Assembly: GCA_000727475.1 (NCBI GenBank)
Contig: JAQE01002279.1
Span: 1 to 64,000, forward strand
Length of the DNA: 64,000 nucleotides
DNA from: Sarcocystis neurona
Lineage: Eukaryota > Apicomplexa > Conoidasida > Eucoccidiorida > Sarcocystidae
Direction of reading: 5' to 3'
In this document: piece by piece, positions 21,901 through 35,200 of the stretch
How positions within the stretch are numbered: position 1 is the stretch's first letter
Layout: each line of letters opens with the position of its first letter
Program-made: the position numbers and the translations under genes
Notes under the pieces: generated by a model
The model's input: the letters and a program-made list of their open reading frames with translations, nothing else
Told to the model about the DNA's origin: nothing
Database searches by the model: none

Positions 21901-22529
21901 CAGCCAGTACGTGGAAATCTATCTGTTTTGTCTTTTATCGCTATTCTTGATCGCCGTCGTCATGTTGCTTGCTACTAATGCTGTCATACAGAAGAGGCAT
22001 ATCACATCTCATAGATCTGATTCAGTAGTACTCCAGGTATTATATCGTGGCCTACTCTACATGGCAACTAAGCAATGTGGAAAAACCCGGCAGAAAATCC
22101 TTTTTCTCCGCTGTTCGTGCTCAAGTGCATAGAGCGGTGACTCCTACCAATGAGCGTCGCATACGTTATGGTAGAGGACTTGATTCTCCGCTCCCGAGTT
22201 ATCAAAGCAACGCTGTAGGGCGTACAACGGACTTCAGTGTTTTGCTTTGTCTTGTCAGCAATGCAGGGCGACAGAAAACTAAGCAAATTCTTGCTACATC
22301 TCTGATGCTTCGTGGTACTATGCTTCGTATCGAACACCACAGTACGCAGAAATTTGCGTTTCTGTTGGAGGGTGGCAATGCCACATGAATATACAGTCAA
22401 TTTTTTCTGCACATTTCACATTCCTAGGGTAGTTTGTTCGGAAGTCAAGCGCTCGTTCTATTGTATAACGAGCGTCACGCTATTGGAATGCGACCGTAAA
22501 TACTACGCGTGCTCGTTTGAAGGTGTAGC

Positions 22530-22846
22530 GAGGCGACACCCTACTAGCAGTGAATTAAAACCTAGAATATCATACACTGTCCACCCCGCAATGACATAAT
22601 CACTTGGTGTGAAGTGATTCCTGCCGCGTCAGCGAATACTATTTTGGGGCAAAGGAGCCAGGCGAAGAGACACTTTGACACAGGATTAGGAGACGAGGCG
22701 GTACCCTGCTAGTAGCGAAGTAACACCTGGAATATTTAATACTGCCCACCCGCACTGACATCATCAGTTGTTGCCCAGCGGTTCGTGCCGGGTTAGCGAA
22801 TACCTTTCTGGTCAAAGGGGCAAGGCGAAGATACACTTTAACATGT
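22530..22846. repeat. diverged two-copy tandem duplication, unit 165 bp
   Basis: The segment starting GAGGCGACACCCTACTAGCA at 22,530 recurs at 22,695 as GAGGCGGTACCCTGCTAGTA. The shared order of landmarks is CCTAGAATAT/CCTGGAATAT, TGTCCACC/TGCCCACC, ATGACATAATCA/CTGACATCATCA, TCAGCGAATAC/TTAGCGAATAC and GGCGAAGAGACACTTT/GGCGAAGATACACTTT. There is no open frame through both copies. Confidence 0.85.
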
Positions 22847-23404
22847 CGGTTTGCGTGAAGAGGATCGCTGGAATTTTCTGATAAAATCGAGGACGCGTGA
22901 CTTCGAGTGTGCACTAAAGAAGACGTTTTTGCAGCAGAAACATCACAGTTCGCAGCCAAAAAAACACAGCTCACAACAGGCGTTCCCTGGCTCCCATGCA
23001 GCCGTTTTTTCTTGACTGCTCAATCGGTTTTCGTCGTCTCGTGACGCCACGTGTCCACCGTAGCAGTAGACAGAGATAGCCTTCCACGACATTCGTTATG
23101 GCACGACATTCAGTTGTGGTACAGAAGCTGTGAGTCTTGTACTCTCTTACGGTTCTTATTTCTGTTGAACGCACAGACATACTCTCACTTCGTCACGCTA
23201 CTGCTAGAACTCCCGCTACTCCCACTTCTACGTACAGCTACTGAATCAAGTGTTGCAACTATCACAAGAAGGAGAGCAGCTGAGCAACTACTACACTAAT
23301 GACGAAGGCACCTAAAGCAGTATTTCCGATGGCTCCTAGAATGAAAACAATGAGCACAACTACCCTGAAAGGGTCCACTCGGCACGTATCACTAGCAGAA
23401 CATT

Positions 23405-23520
23405 TCGCACCTAGTACTACTAGTGTCACAAGCACTACTTTTACTACTGCTACCGCTACTATTCCTACATGTAGTAATACCATTAGTCCTACTACCACTT
23501 CTGATACTACGCCAAAAACA
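23405..23520. repeat. degenerate ACT trinucleotide microsatellite
   Basis: About 115 bp is built from ACT/AGT triplets with many substitutions, read as Thr/Ser-rich on plus and Val/Leu-rich on minus. A second short ACT patch occurs at 38,330-38,365. These are the only sizeable triplet repeats in the window not of the CAG type. Confidence 0.8.
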
Positions 23521-23929
23521 CTCTACTGAGATCAGGGCATACGCGCCTTGTTTCGCTTCACATCCTTCCTCCCCTGGGGACCCAGGTTGGATTCGCTTCT
23601 CTCTGTTCTTGGGTCTGCCGTGTAGCTGCTTCTGTTGTGATATACTCTTGCTTATCCTTCGTGTGGTTTGCTGAAGGCCGCTCAGATGTCGGCGCGGTAC
23701 CCACGTCGTTGTTCTACTTGCTACTTCCTGAGATACGCATCTTGAAGCGCACAGACTCTTCGAAACCGGTTACTGGGTACCGCAGTGCTGTTGTTCTCCT
23801 GTTTATTATCTGCGATACGCTACAGCAATTCTAAAGTAGCTGTATGAATTTCCAGCTGCGTGTCACGAGTGCTAGTCTCCGCTGTACAATTTCTCTAAAG
23901 CATACGGCCGTGCACGCGGTTTACGCTGA

Positions 23930-24060
23930 CGGCATACATACATAGGTACATACATACATTCACGTACATGCATACATGTACATACATACATACATATACA
24001 TATGTGTACATGTATACGTACACATACATACGTACACACACATATGTACGTGGGAAGGGA
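23930..24060. repeat. CATA/TACA microsatellite
   Basis: Short tetranucleotide-like repeats of CATACATA and TACGTACA with no coding potential. The sequence on either side (22,850-23,400 and 24,060-24,330) is complex but unassigned. Confidence 0.8.
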
Positions 24061-24332
24061 CGGTTCGGCAGACTTCGCCGTATCAGGTAGTGTAGTGCTC
24101 GAAGTATAATAGCCGCGTGTCGAACTGCGTAATCGACCGACTCGGATACAATGATTCCCAAGGCTCTACTGCGTCGCGAACAAACCCTACTCTTGTGTAC
24201 TAGCCCAAGCAATTGATACGGACAACGTACTTTCTTTCTACGTGAAGAGGCAAACACATAGAAAAACTCCTGCTAGAAGCATGCTACCTCGAAACTCGAG
24301 TAGGGAGAAGTTTCGTTCGAGGCGCTGGCGCG

Positions 24333-24498
24333 AGCTATTCGTGTTTTGTGTTCAAGCAGCGCATGGGAAAGTTCTCTCATCACAGATTCTACTTATATAT
24401 GTATATTGCATTGCCAGCTATTCGTGTTTTGTGTTCAAGCAGCGCACGAGAAAGTTCTTTCATCACAGACTCTACTTATATACGTATATTGCATTGCC
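24333..24498. repeat. recent two-copy tandem duplication, unit 83 bp
   Basis: Positions 24,333-24,415 and 24,416-24,498 are nearly identical, beginning AGCTATTCGTGTTTTGTG and ending GTATATTGCATTGCC in each copy, with only a few substitutions. This is the best-conserved non-microsatellite duplication in the window, so it is probably the youngest. Confidence 0.92.
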
Positions 24499-26781
24499 AA
24501 CGTATACGCGTACTTCTTGCGATCCTTCAACTGGAAAAACCGTATACGAGTGTATCGCTGCATACACCACACATTCCTGCAGGTTTGAGAATTTGCGTAT
24601 ACAGAATGATACTTTATACGAAATGCATGCCGCTGCAGGGCGTCCCATCCCCGCAATTACTCACATACGTCCATACAAGGATGTGATATTTACTTCAAAA
24701 TATTGACGTGTATGAGTACACGTCTATTAAGGCATCTCTGCACAAAACCGGACACCTACACACTGCTTTGAACTGATAAGAAGCATATTAACATAGCCAT
24801 CCCCAGTGCGCTTCTATCCTTGAACGTAGGTATGCACGTGCGTGCGCGCACACGGCTGTGTCTTTCTGCGTGTTGCTGAACGTTGGTAACCATATATATG
24901 CATACGTATATACACACTTACGTCCCTATATATGCACATATATAGATAAATTATTCTATGCAACCTAGAGATCTTCAGTTGAGGTAACAGATATGAAGCC
25001 TGTCGCGCCTTGCAGAAGACTCAGGTAAGGGGCGAGGCCGGGGAGGGGAAACTGCCAGATTACGTCGAGACTGCGTCGGTTCGTTACCAAGAAGAGTACA
25101 CCCATTTGTTGGTTTGGTGTGTTCTAGCCTCTTTGACAATGGGGTGATTCTATATGTGCGTACGTCTACAAAATCTACGCTGGCTGTTGCTGGACGTCAC
25201 AGAATGTTAGAAACGTGTGTTTGCCCAAGAAAGTTGAGAACGGTTCCAATGCGGGCGACTGCACGCTTGTACAAGTTTATTAATTGTTCTATGAATATTA
25301 TAATCTGGGTACGTTTGCACATTTGTGTCTCAGCCTTATGATATCTTGTGGCACACTCGGGCTCTGAGCGGTGACTCCTGAGCAGAAAAGTGGGGCGAAT
25401 CCGTAAGCACCGGGATGTGACTGGTGGAAAAAGAGAGCTGATGCGGCGACTCGTCACGAAAGAAAAATCCTAGGACAAACCAGTGACCGCAGAGTTCACG
25501 ATGTATAGAAACAGACCACCGTCATGGGCGGCGACGCAGGAGAGACAAATTTTTATCGTCGTACGACCAGCCTACGGATGACGGCGCTGCACGACGCGCG
25601 GGAGGATCCAAAAGGAGCTCTTTCCGACACCGCAAACACAGTACGTAGTAAACAAATTGGTTGCGGATGTCCGCTGAATACACTGATGCAGCAAATGCCT
25701 GGGCGCAAACAGTGCTTGATACCGGACACGCTCACACGTGCATACACGCATGTGCGTATATACGTACGCATATAAAATGTCCAAACACTCTTGCGTCTTG
25801 TTTGTACAATTGTGAGAGAACCCTTAAGATGTTATGACGTCGGTATGTGTGACGTTTTACGCAGTCGCTTTGTGCGTATAAACGCCTCTATAAGCATCCA
25901 CTGCGCAGCTCTGTGTGGTTAAGAGGGGGCATATGTCCGCTGGCCGCTGACGCCGCCTCTTGTTCATTCCACCCTGAGTTAGCAGCAGCACCAGCGCTGC
26001 TTACGACAGGTGCAGGAGTGTGACAGTCCTAGTAGTAGTACCGCTAATTGCACTCGAGGATGGCACAGTACACACTAGTTTCGTCGCAGCACCTGGGCAG
26101 GCGTACATTACCACGTCGCCGACAGTTGCACCCCCGCTCAGAATCTGTTGCCGTCGGTATAAATTACCTATTCCGACACTGAGTATTGATATATATATAT
26201 CTATATATATATATGTGTTTTCTCCTGCTGTGCGGCACATCCCACCAACTGTTGGGAATACGCTTAGTTAACTTGTGTTCGTTCATCTATTCTTATGTGA
26301 CAGCTCGTGGACGTTGCCAGTGACGTTTCGATGCTGCTGACAGGATGGCCCACCATCGCACAGGCAGCTTATACCATGTGAAGAATTGTATTTTTAAGTC
26401 TCGACTGAGCACTCTACCATTTGCTTCAAGCGACAGCTGTCGTGTACCTCATGCGGCAGGCACGCTGCCCAAGGACTGTCGCACCGGTCTTCCCTGGTTG
26501 TGCGTCTACGTACACTAGCACGTGATCGAGCAACTTCGCCAGAGAGACACTTCTCATCTGTAGCACGTTGCATTAGTTGCTACGGTGTAGTGACTGTCGG
26601 AAAGAGACATGTGTGTACTCGTATACGTCGTAGAGATAAACACGTCTGTACACACATACATATATATATATATATACATACATTTTTACGTACCTCTCCG
26701 TAGACACATGTGTATGCATATATGCGCTGATAAACGTAGTGCCAACACATAGAATACTGAAGTCCGTCGTTCTTGCTTCAG

Positions 26782-28024
26782 CGTCATTCTTGTGCTGCTT
26801 TGCGGGTGTGGACACTCACGTGTATGACGGAAAGGCATTAGCAAGCGCAGATACAAGTACTATTGTGGCAGTGCCTCTCGAACGTCGTGCCCGCCTCTGC
26901 CACCGCAGAAGCTGCAAGAGGAACAGCGGCAGCAGCAGCAGCGCTGGGAGTAGCGAAGCATTCCTGAGCCTCGCTAGGACAGTGAGAGGGGAGTACATAG
27001 ACGTGAAAAAAAAGGAGGGGCGTGTGTGTGCAAATGAACTGCATGTGTGTGAGTTCGACGTTTGCGTTTGCTTCAGGTAAGAAGCGGAAAAGTATGTCAC
27101 TCCACGAACCGGATGTCTTCGAATGTTCTCTTCGGTCGATACACGTCCTGCACATACCCGCAGCAACATGCACCAGAGCTTTTCATGACAGATGAAATCG
27201 CAGACATTCGACAGTTTCCTCTCTCTTCTCTCTGTGTCTTTCTCTGTCTCTCTACATGTACGTCTCCACGCCCACGTACGTATACGTATGAATCCTCGCG
27301 TCTTTCTCCTCCCCTCTCTATGCATACACACAGATACGTCGTAGGAGACCGTAACAGACATCGCTGTCTATGGATATATATATATATATACACGTGTATG
27401 TGTGTGTGTCTCTCTCTCTTTCAACAAATAAATATATATATGTACATTCCTCCACAAAATTCGACATGTGCACTTGTGGGGATGCATCCCCTCCCCACAG
27501 CCGTCTGAGGAGGCACGCACGTCTACATTTGTATAATATAAATATACAAATCTATGTATATATTCTGCTGTATACTAATCTTCACTCTTTTACAGTTGGT
27601 GCTGCACCGCTGCAGGAGCAACACTGCAACATTTGTCTCCACATGAAACTTCCACACGAATCGCTACGCGTACGTGTGTGCAGCTGCTCGTAGGAGGTGA
27701 GGGCCTCATACCTGCATGTACGGATAGAACCCCACGTACACACTTGTCCAGATATCTGCATGCGTATATATACATATGTATATATATACGACTATGGGTA
27801 GATTCATATACATATGTGTATAGATTGAGAGTGAGAATAACGGTAGTTTCTGCTTGTGGAATATGAAGACGATCTGTAATGTTTTGTGTGTGTGCACAGA
27901 CAGAGACCGTACGGATAAACACATACGCGTGCAACTGCATGCATATTCGACTAGGGATGGTGGGAAGGCAGTGGCTAGGTCGTCGTCGCTCGCCGAGAAA
28001 AGAGAGCAGCTCGACAGCTCCTGA
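26782..28024 (+). CDS. candidate spliced gene, three 3' exons, function unknown
   Basis: Three segments have splice borders and agreeing phases. The first, 26,782-27,076, has acceptor CTTGCTTCAG| and donor TTCAG|GTAAGA. The second, 27,596-27,696, has acceptor CACTCTTTTACAG| and donor GGAG|GTGAGG. The third, 27,900-28,024, has acceptor TGTGTGCACAG| and ends in TGA. Joined, they encode a short Cys-containing protein with a hydrophobic beginning (SFLCCFAGVD) and a polar tail ending AEKREQLDSS. The 5' end is not found. A start ATG with a donor at 24,992-25,024 (CTCAG|GTAAGG) could belong here. It would be convergent with the DGAT2 gene. No family is recognised and chance agreement of phase is possible. 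Confidence 0.25.
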
Positions 28025-29128
28025 CACGTACGTTCGGCTGCTTCTACCATACAAACGCAGGCACACCGGCTAAAGAGAGCGTCCCCCCGCCTACGTCCTA
28101 CATGCATTCCGATATGAGTGTACTCCCCGTCCATACGTGAATACTCTATATTTATATATACGTGTATGGACACACGTGTCTGTGTGCGTACGTCTGCCCT
28201 CGCCTATACCTGCCCCTCACGAGTTGTACGACGCATGCGTAAAGAGAAAGACAGCGAGGGTAAAGAGGAGAGCGCGGGAAGGGTTTTCACCAGGGGCTTC
28301 ACATACAGATATTCCCCTGGTTTTTCTTATCAACAGGTCACTTCCTTCTCTTTCTATGCGTCGTCGAGAGCACCTCTACACATACAACCGTATACACACT
28401 CACACACAAACACAAGCTCACCTCCACACAGGTAGATCGAAAGAGTACGCAAAACCAGCAGAAAAAATCGACGCCTGAAAAATAGACGGGCGTCTCTCTG
28501 TCTACCACACCCTCCACGCACCTCTTCTGTAGATAAACATTTCCCTCTTCCTTTCTCTCTGCCCCATATATGCGCATATACGAGTGTCCACAGGTATATA
28601 CACAAGAAACTCGCCACACACAAGCGCAGCTGTGTTACGCTTTAAAAGAGGCTGCCTGCAGTGGGAGGACAATAGCAGACTGCTGGGGGAAGACGCCCGT
28701 TCGTTTCTCGGAATTACGCCGTACTCCTTCTCTTTCTTGCGTGTACTCGCAATTCTACGAGAACCAGTCCTCAGCACAGAAATCTCGTGGAACTCTCTTT
28801 TGTGCAAGCCGCACCCCTCCGCACTCCCCTCAAGCGGTTCGACACACACACACGCACGCACACACACACATATTCGTGTACATCCTGTTTTGCATCTGTA
28901 AGAAGTACACCTACGTCTAAACCTCTAGACGTGTGTGTCTAGACACGTGCGTCTTTCTTTCTCTGTCTTTTTTTCTCTGTCTCTGCGTGTACAAGAATGC
29001 ATACGTAGGCACACATATAGATATATATGTGTCTACGTACGCATGCTCTCTATCTCTTTAGGTATGAACGGATATATGTTTTCTGTCTTGTCTACTTTCT
29101 CTCTCTTCTTTTTTCTTTATGTGGACAT
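28025..29128. other. 3' flank of DGAT2, no gene seen
   Basis: TACGTA/CACACA microsatellite alternates with short complex stretches. It lies between the stop of the candidate plus-strand gene and the stop of the minus-strand DGAT2 gene, so 3' untranslated regions and polyadenylation sites are expected, but none can be placed from sequence. Confidence 0.4.
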
Positions 29129-29233
29129 CTACACAAATATATATGCTGTGCTAGCCTGGTCGGCGCGGCGGTGGGATTTGACCTTGAGTTTGTTGTACAG
29201 TCTCTGCAATTCCTCCGCGTAGCGCTCCCGCAG
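29129..29233 (-). CDS. DGAT2: DGAT2 exon 8 (C-terminal helix and stop)
   Basis: 105 nt in phase 0, ending in TAG at 29,131-29,129. Acceptor TTCTTCTGCGTGCAG|. It encodes LRERYAEELQRLYNKLK, which continues SEEDISN of exon 7 in the way the family C-terminal helix (xEEVDxYHxxYxxALxxLFxxxK) does. A competing but poorer terminal exon exists at 30,506-30,348. Confidence 0.8.
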   Translation of the reverse strand: MRERYAEELQRLYNKLKVKSHRRADQASTAYIFV

Positions 29234-32200
29234 CTGCACGCAGAAGAATACAGCCACCGCAGAGCAGCAGCAGCGGAGAGACAGATTTTTTGAAGAGGTA
29301 CACAAGAGGAGAAGCAAAGCTGCCTCACAAAAAAAGCAGCCGCAGGGGCAGTCGAAGACGTGCGGCACCTCTCGAGAAGGGTCTACCAGGATGGATCAAA
29401 GACGAGGACGCTCCATTCGCAGCCCGAGCAGCAGGCGCAGCAGGAACAGGACGAGGCCCCACAAACAGCAGCAGCCGCAGCAACGGCACGTATATCGGCC
29501 AAAGAGGACGCACGCATGAGCAGGGCAAGCGTTGTAAAAGCAGCAATAGCAGCACCCAAGTGGGGCGTATTGACGACAACAGGAGTCGCTGCGGAAGAGA
29601 GCAGAAGAAAAAATTCGGAAGAAGCAGCCGCACAGCAACTTGCAGCAGGAGAGACACCACAAGAAATGCAGCAGGAGAGGAGGAGGAGCTGCAGCAGCAA
29701 CACCCACAAGCAGCACCAGCAGCAGAAGGTGCAATACCAGCAGCAGCAGCAGCACAGCAACACCAGCACGGCAGTAATATTGGCATCAGAGGTGACGGCA
29801 GCAGCGGAGCAATGGCAGCAGCAAAAACTGCTGCAGTAGGCGGGTGAAAGCAACGAAAAGACAGGTCAGCAGTTCGTGCACCAGGGTGCTTGCACCCACG
29901 TACTTCTGCAGCGGGAGGTGACCCCTCTGGTATTCCTTGGCCCTTTTCCCCACTCTTACGCTGACTTAACTGAATCCTCTTCCTCACGTAGTTGTCCAAA
30001 TACCGGTACATTTGTATACACACATCTACGTATCTACAGATATATACATATACATATATATATATCAGTTCATGCGAAAACGTACATATATATACATATA
30101 TACACGCAGATCTACACATACACATACACATATATGTATCCTACATATATACACATATCAGTTCATGCCAGAACGCGTACCTATATATATTATATATGTG
30201 TATACACGTAAATCTACGTATATGCATGCATATGTTTATATACACACACACTGTATTCCATATGTATACGTACATGTATATCACTTCAGGCGTAAACATA
30301 TACATATATATATATATATACGCATGTAAGTTCACGCCAACATGTGTCTAGTGTGCTCTTTGAATTTCTTCTCCTATTTTGTGACATTTGCACGTCATGA
30401 AAACGAAGAGGTGACCCAAGCGAAGCTGCAACATTTGCCGCACGTTGTCTTCCTGCCGAATCGCTGCTCTCTGCTCTTCCAGTCGTAAAGCCATACTACA
30501 AAATACCTGCATATAGAGGACGCGTACACACACATATATATATATATGCGCGTATATATGTACAGAGATCTACCGGTCTACTTATCTCTTCACACGTACA
30601 TATGTATAAACGTACGTGCAAGTCTGAGCGTGTATATATTTATATATATACGCACGTGGTTTCATATCTGACTCACCTTCTCTCCTTATATAATGCGTAC
30701 ACGTATATATATATATCTATGTACTCTACATAACGCGTACATATATATATATATTATATATATATAGAGATCTAGCTGTCTACCTAACTCAAGTACAGAC
30801 ATATATGTATGTGTATACCTACGTGCAAATATGAGCGTGTATATATATAAACGGTATACATAGGGAGATGGCTGCGTTTCACAGTCAGCTTCTCTCCTTA
30901 TATAATGCGTACACCTATATACACATATGTATATATATATATATTTACTCTACATAACGCGTACATATACATATATATATGTGTAGAGATCTCCCTGTCT
31001 ACGTATCTCAAGTACAGACATACATGTATGTTTACACCTACGGGCAAATATGGGCATGTATATACAAAGATTGTATTTACATGAAAGCGGCTCCATACCA
31101 GAGTTCACACACATACACATACATACATGTATTCTACGTAACGCGTACATATATATGTGTATAGAGATCTACGAGTCCACCTATCACTTCAGATGTATGT
31201 GTGTATAATCGTACGTACATGTATGAGCGTTTATATATGAAGGTAGTTTATATAGGGAAGTGGGTCGGGTCGACACCGAAGTTGCCCTTTCTCTTCTCAG
31301 TCACTTTTTGCCGTCCGTTTCTACAACGGACCGTTCAATCTCCGAGAATATACGGAGAACCCCACGCAGATAGAGATATGTAGAGTCGATGACCTACTAA
31401 AAGTCAAAATTACGTATCTACTCCTCTCTATCTACGTACACAACATCATATTACGTACATCGGGATGTACCTATAGCTGGACACTCATACATACATATAT
31501 ATATATATATATAATGGACATATATATGTATATGCGCATCAGTAGAAACGCGTGTATCTATCCGAGTATATGGGGGTGCATACGCATATACATATATGAG
31601 CATACAGATACGTACATATATATATATATATACGTACCATTCATATGTATATTTGTAGGTGTTTGTATAGATATATTTGTGTATGGGCATGTGAAAAAGG
31701 ACGTGGATCCTGTTGAGAAGCATCGCGAGTTTTCTGCCCCACATTTTTGAGAGGTGGTCCGTTTTCCTTCTCTCCTGGTCGAGAGGTCAGAGAACAGGAG
31801 TCACTTTCTCAGAAAGAGAAGTTGTTGTCAAAAGAAGAACTTACGTTGCTAATGTCCTCTTCCGAGGGATTATCGATGCGAGGGCAGTGAATAGGTTCGC
31901 CGATCATCGTGTACACGGGGACTCGCAAGGGCATGAACAGCTGCAGCACTCCGCGTCCTTGGGGATCCGTTCCCCGCACGTACCACAGGCACAGCCAGAA
32001 GCAGCAGCAGCAGCAACAGCAGCAGCAACAGCAGCCGCACAGGACACACACGCCACAGTAGCAGCGTCGTGACTCGCAGCTGCACCGCGTAACGGCGCTT
32101 CTTTCCGAGGCGCAGAAGCGGTAGACGCAGCAGCCGCCGCAGCAGTAGCAGCCGTCTATGTAGCAGCAGCGCAGCAGCGGCGCGCCAGGTGCAGAGGCAG

Positions 32201-35200
32201 CCGCAGCAGCAGTTGAGTAGCAGATTTAAACATGGGGAAGAAGCAGGAGCGAGTGCGGCAGCGGCCAGCTGCCAGCAACCCGAGGCAGCAGCACAGCAGT
32301 TGCAGCGTCAATTTTGAGATGTGTGCTGCTGCAGCAGCCGCTGTGCCGGAGCCCCGCAGGACACGGTGGCACAGACAGCAGCAGCATCGCCGCAGCAGAG
32401 AGACAGCGACAGCAGCGGTAGCAACGACACAGCTGCAGCAGTGCTGCTGTATAGCTGCTGGAGTGTCAGCAGTGAGACACGAGTAGCAGCGGCAGCCACC
32501 ACCAGTAACAGCAGCAGCAAACGCAGGAGCCAGATGGGCCACGGAGAACAGCAGCAGCGCGAGAAAAGCAGCAGCACCATCTTCGACCGCCCAAGTAGCA
32601 ACGCACCGACAGCACCAGCAACATCACCACCTTCGCCCGCAGCAGCAGTATCAAAAGGAAGGAACAGCAACAGCAGTGACGGCAGCAACAGCAGCAGCGA
32701 CGGCAGCAGCAGCAGCGGCGTCCCAGACAGACCAGTGTCACTGCTGTCTCTTTCTCTCGTCTTCGCACACAACTGCCTCGCAGTCTCCATGCGCCCAAGT
32801 TCACTCATCTGCTGACGCCCGTCCCCACACCTTCTTCGCTGCACATATTTTGTACTTTCGTGCGTCTCTCCATGTATGAGAAGAGACAAAAAATACGTGT
32901 CCCAGTCTCACACCTGGCATAAGGGCAGAGTGTATACGCACGCGCCTAAACAGAGAAATCAGAGGCGAGCAATGACGCCGGTGTCTCTCTACAAGTGGAG
33001 CACGCTCGTGTCCATACATTCACGCAGTCTCGCTCAGCGCTTCTGCGCCTACACGTCAACTATACATATATATATATATATATATATGGGCATGTGTACA
33101 TACATACATATATATATAAATATATCTGTAGAGTGCGGAAAATACTTGTTACTCCCTCTCTCTGTCTAGACATCTACATGCACACGTCTGTCTCGGACTT
33201 TCTGAGGATCCCCGTACACCGCGCGTGCGCACACTTCTGCGAGCATATACACACATATACATATATATATATAAATACATATATATACATACACATATAG
33301 AGAGAAAGAGATAGAGAGGCGCCCTACAGATATAAACGTGTGCAAACGTATACACACATATACACATATATGTACACGTATATATAGATAGCGATAGAAA
33401 GGCGCCCTTCAGCTATAAGTGTGTGTGTATGTGTATATAACCCATATTCAGATATACACACAGAGAGAAAATTACATGCAGATACTTCTGTCTACACATA
33501 CGTACACGTGTGAACTAAGAATGTACACGTGCGCTCAAATACATATATACATATGTATACATATCTCAACAGGGAGATACAGCTACCCCGTATATACACA
33601 TCTATATATATGGATATGAATGCGTATAAACACACATACAGACCTATGTATATACTTAAGCCAAAAGGGAGATACATATACCCCGGATATAGATGTACAT
33701 ACATATATATATATATGTATATATGAATGCGTATAAACCCACGTGCACATGTATACATGTACGCCAAAAGTGAGATACAGCTACCCCGCATATATACGTT
33801 TGAATGCGTATGTACACACACGCACACACATACCCCCATGCATATATCTATTTAGAGGAATAGAAAGAAATGAAAGCCGGTATTCATGTGTACTCACCAA
33901 AGAAGAGAGGAATAGCAAAGCCAAAAATTTTCATTGTTGCTTCACTGAGAAGGCGGGGATACGGAGACTCGGGGTCGATGACGTTGTAGACGTCGTTCTC
34001 TCCCAGCGAATAGACCTACACAGCCCCAGCAGCAAGAATTTTTTGCAGGGGCAACAGCAAAACAGCAGCAACAAAAGCGCGACAGCAGGACGCAGCAGCG
34101 GAATCAGTTTTGCAGGAACAGCGACAAAACAGCAGCAACAGAAGCGCGGCAACAGCGTGCCAGCGGCAGCAACAGAGTGATATCGCAGGAGGAGCGGGGG
34201 TGATATCGGCAGCAGCGGGATTGGCAGCCCAGCAGGCAGTAGAAGCAGTAGCCACCTTTACAGCAACAGCAGCAGCTCTGCTGCAGGAGCAGCAACGTGT
34301 AAGACAGAAGAGACACGGCAGCAGCTGCTACAGCAGTATACTTCCCACAGTAGGAGCGGCACGCAGCAAGAAAAAAATCCTTCTGAAAGAATCGCAACAG
34401 CAGCAGCACCGCGCGCGGCACTTCAGAGCAACAACAGGAGCGGTGTACAAGAGCAGCAGCGGGTTGCAACGGGTGCAGGAGCAGCAGTAGCAGCAGTCAA
34501 CAGCTGCAGTAGAAATCCGCAACAGTAGCAGCAGCCGCAGCACCAGCATCGCCAACAGCAGGCCAGAAAAAAGTCGCCCCCCCGTAGTCCCGGCAGCAGG
34601 AGCAGCCGCTGTCAGCAACAGAGGAGCAGGGGTGGCAGCAGCACCAGACCCATCATCATGGGCGACAGAGGCATCACATTACCAGCAAGGACAGCAGCAC
34701 CAGGGGCAGGGGTAGCCGCGGGGCAAAATGCAGCACCAGCAGCAGCTAAGAGAGAAAAAGCGCTATCGGCGGAGCTGAAGAGGGACACCCGCGTTTCGTA
34801 GTACAGGAGACGAAGGAGAAGGATGAAGAGAATGAAGAGGAAGAAGGGCAAGCGCGACGGAAAACAGCAACATTGAACAAGAGGAGGCGACCTACGGGAA
34901 CAAGCGAAGCTCCTGTACGCAAAGCTAACTCGAGGAAACCACGGCGCCGCTTTAGGATTAAGTCATTTCCCCCTGCCCGTGTGCAGAGTGCCTCACGAGC
35001 CCCCCCTACCACGAGAGCGACTGCCTTGCCCTTCTCTTCGCTGCAGCACAAGCAAAAAAAAGGGAAACTCGCTTCCAGGTTGCATGCTACGTCCATATAT
35101 ATATATATGTAGACTCGAGTTGCTTCGCAGACACGAGGTCTCTTGACGTGCATGCGTCTTTGTTCCGGTGTACGCGTGCCACAGATATATGCGGTCACGT

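Noticed and set aside
24180..24195. AAACCCT telomere-type repeat
   Set aside because: Only isolated single units occur here and elsewhere; there is no array.
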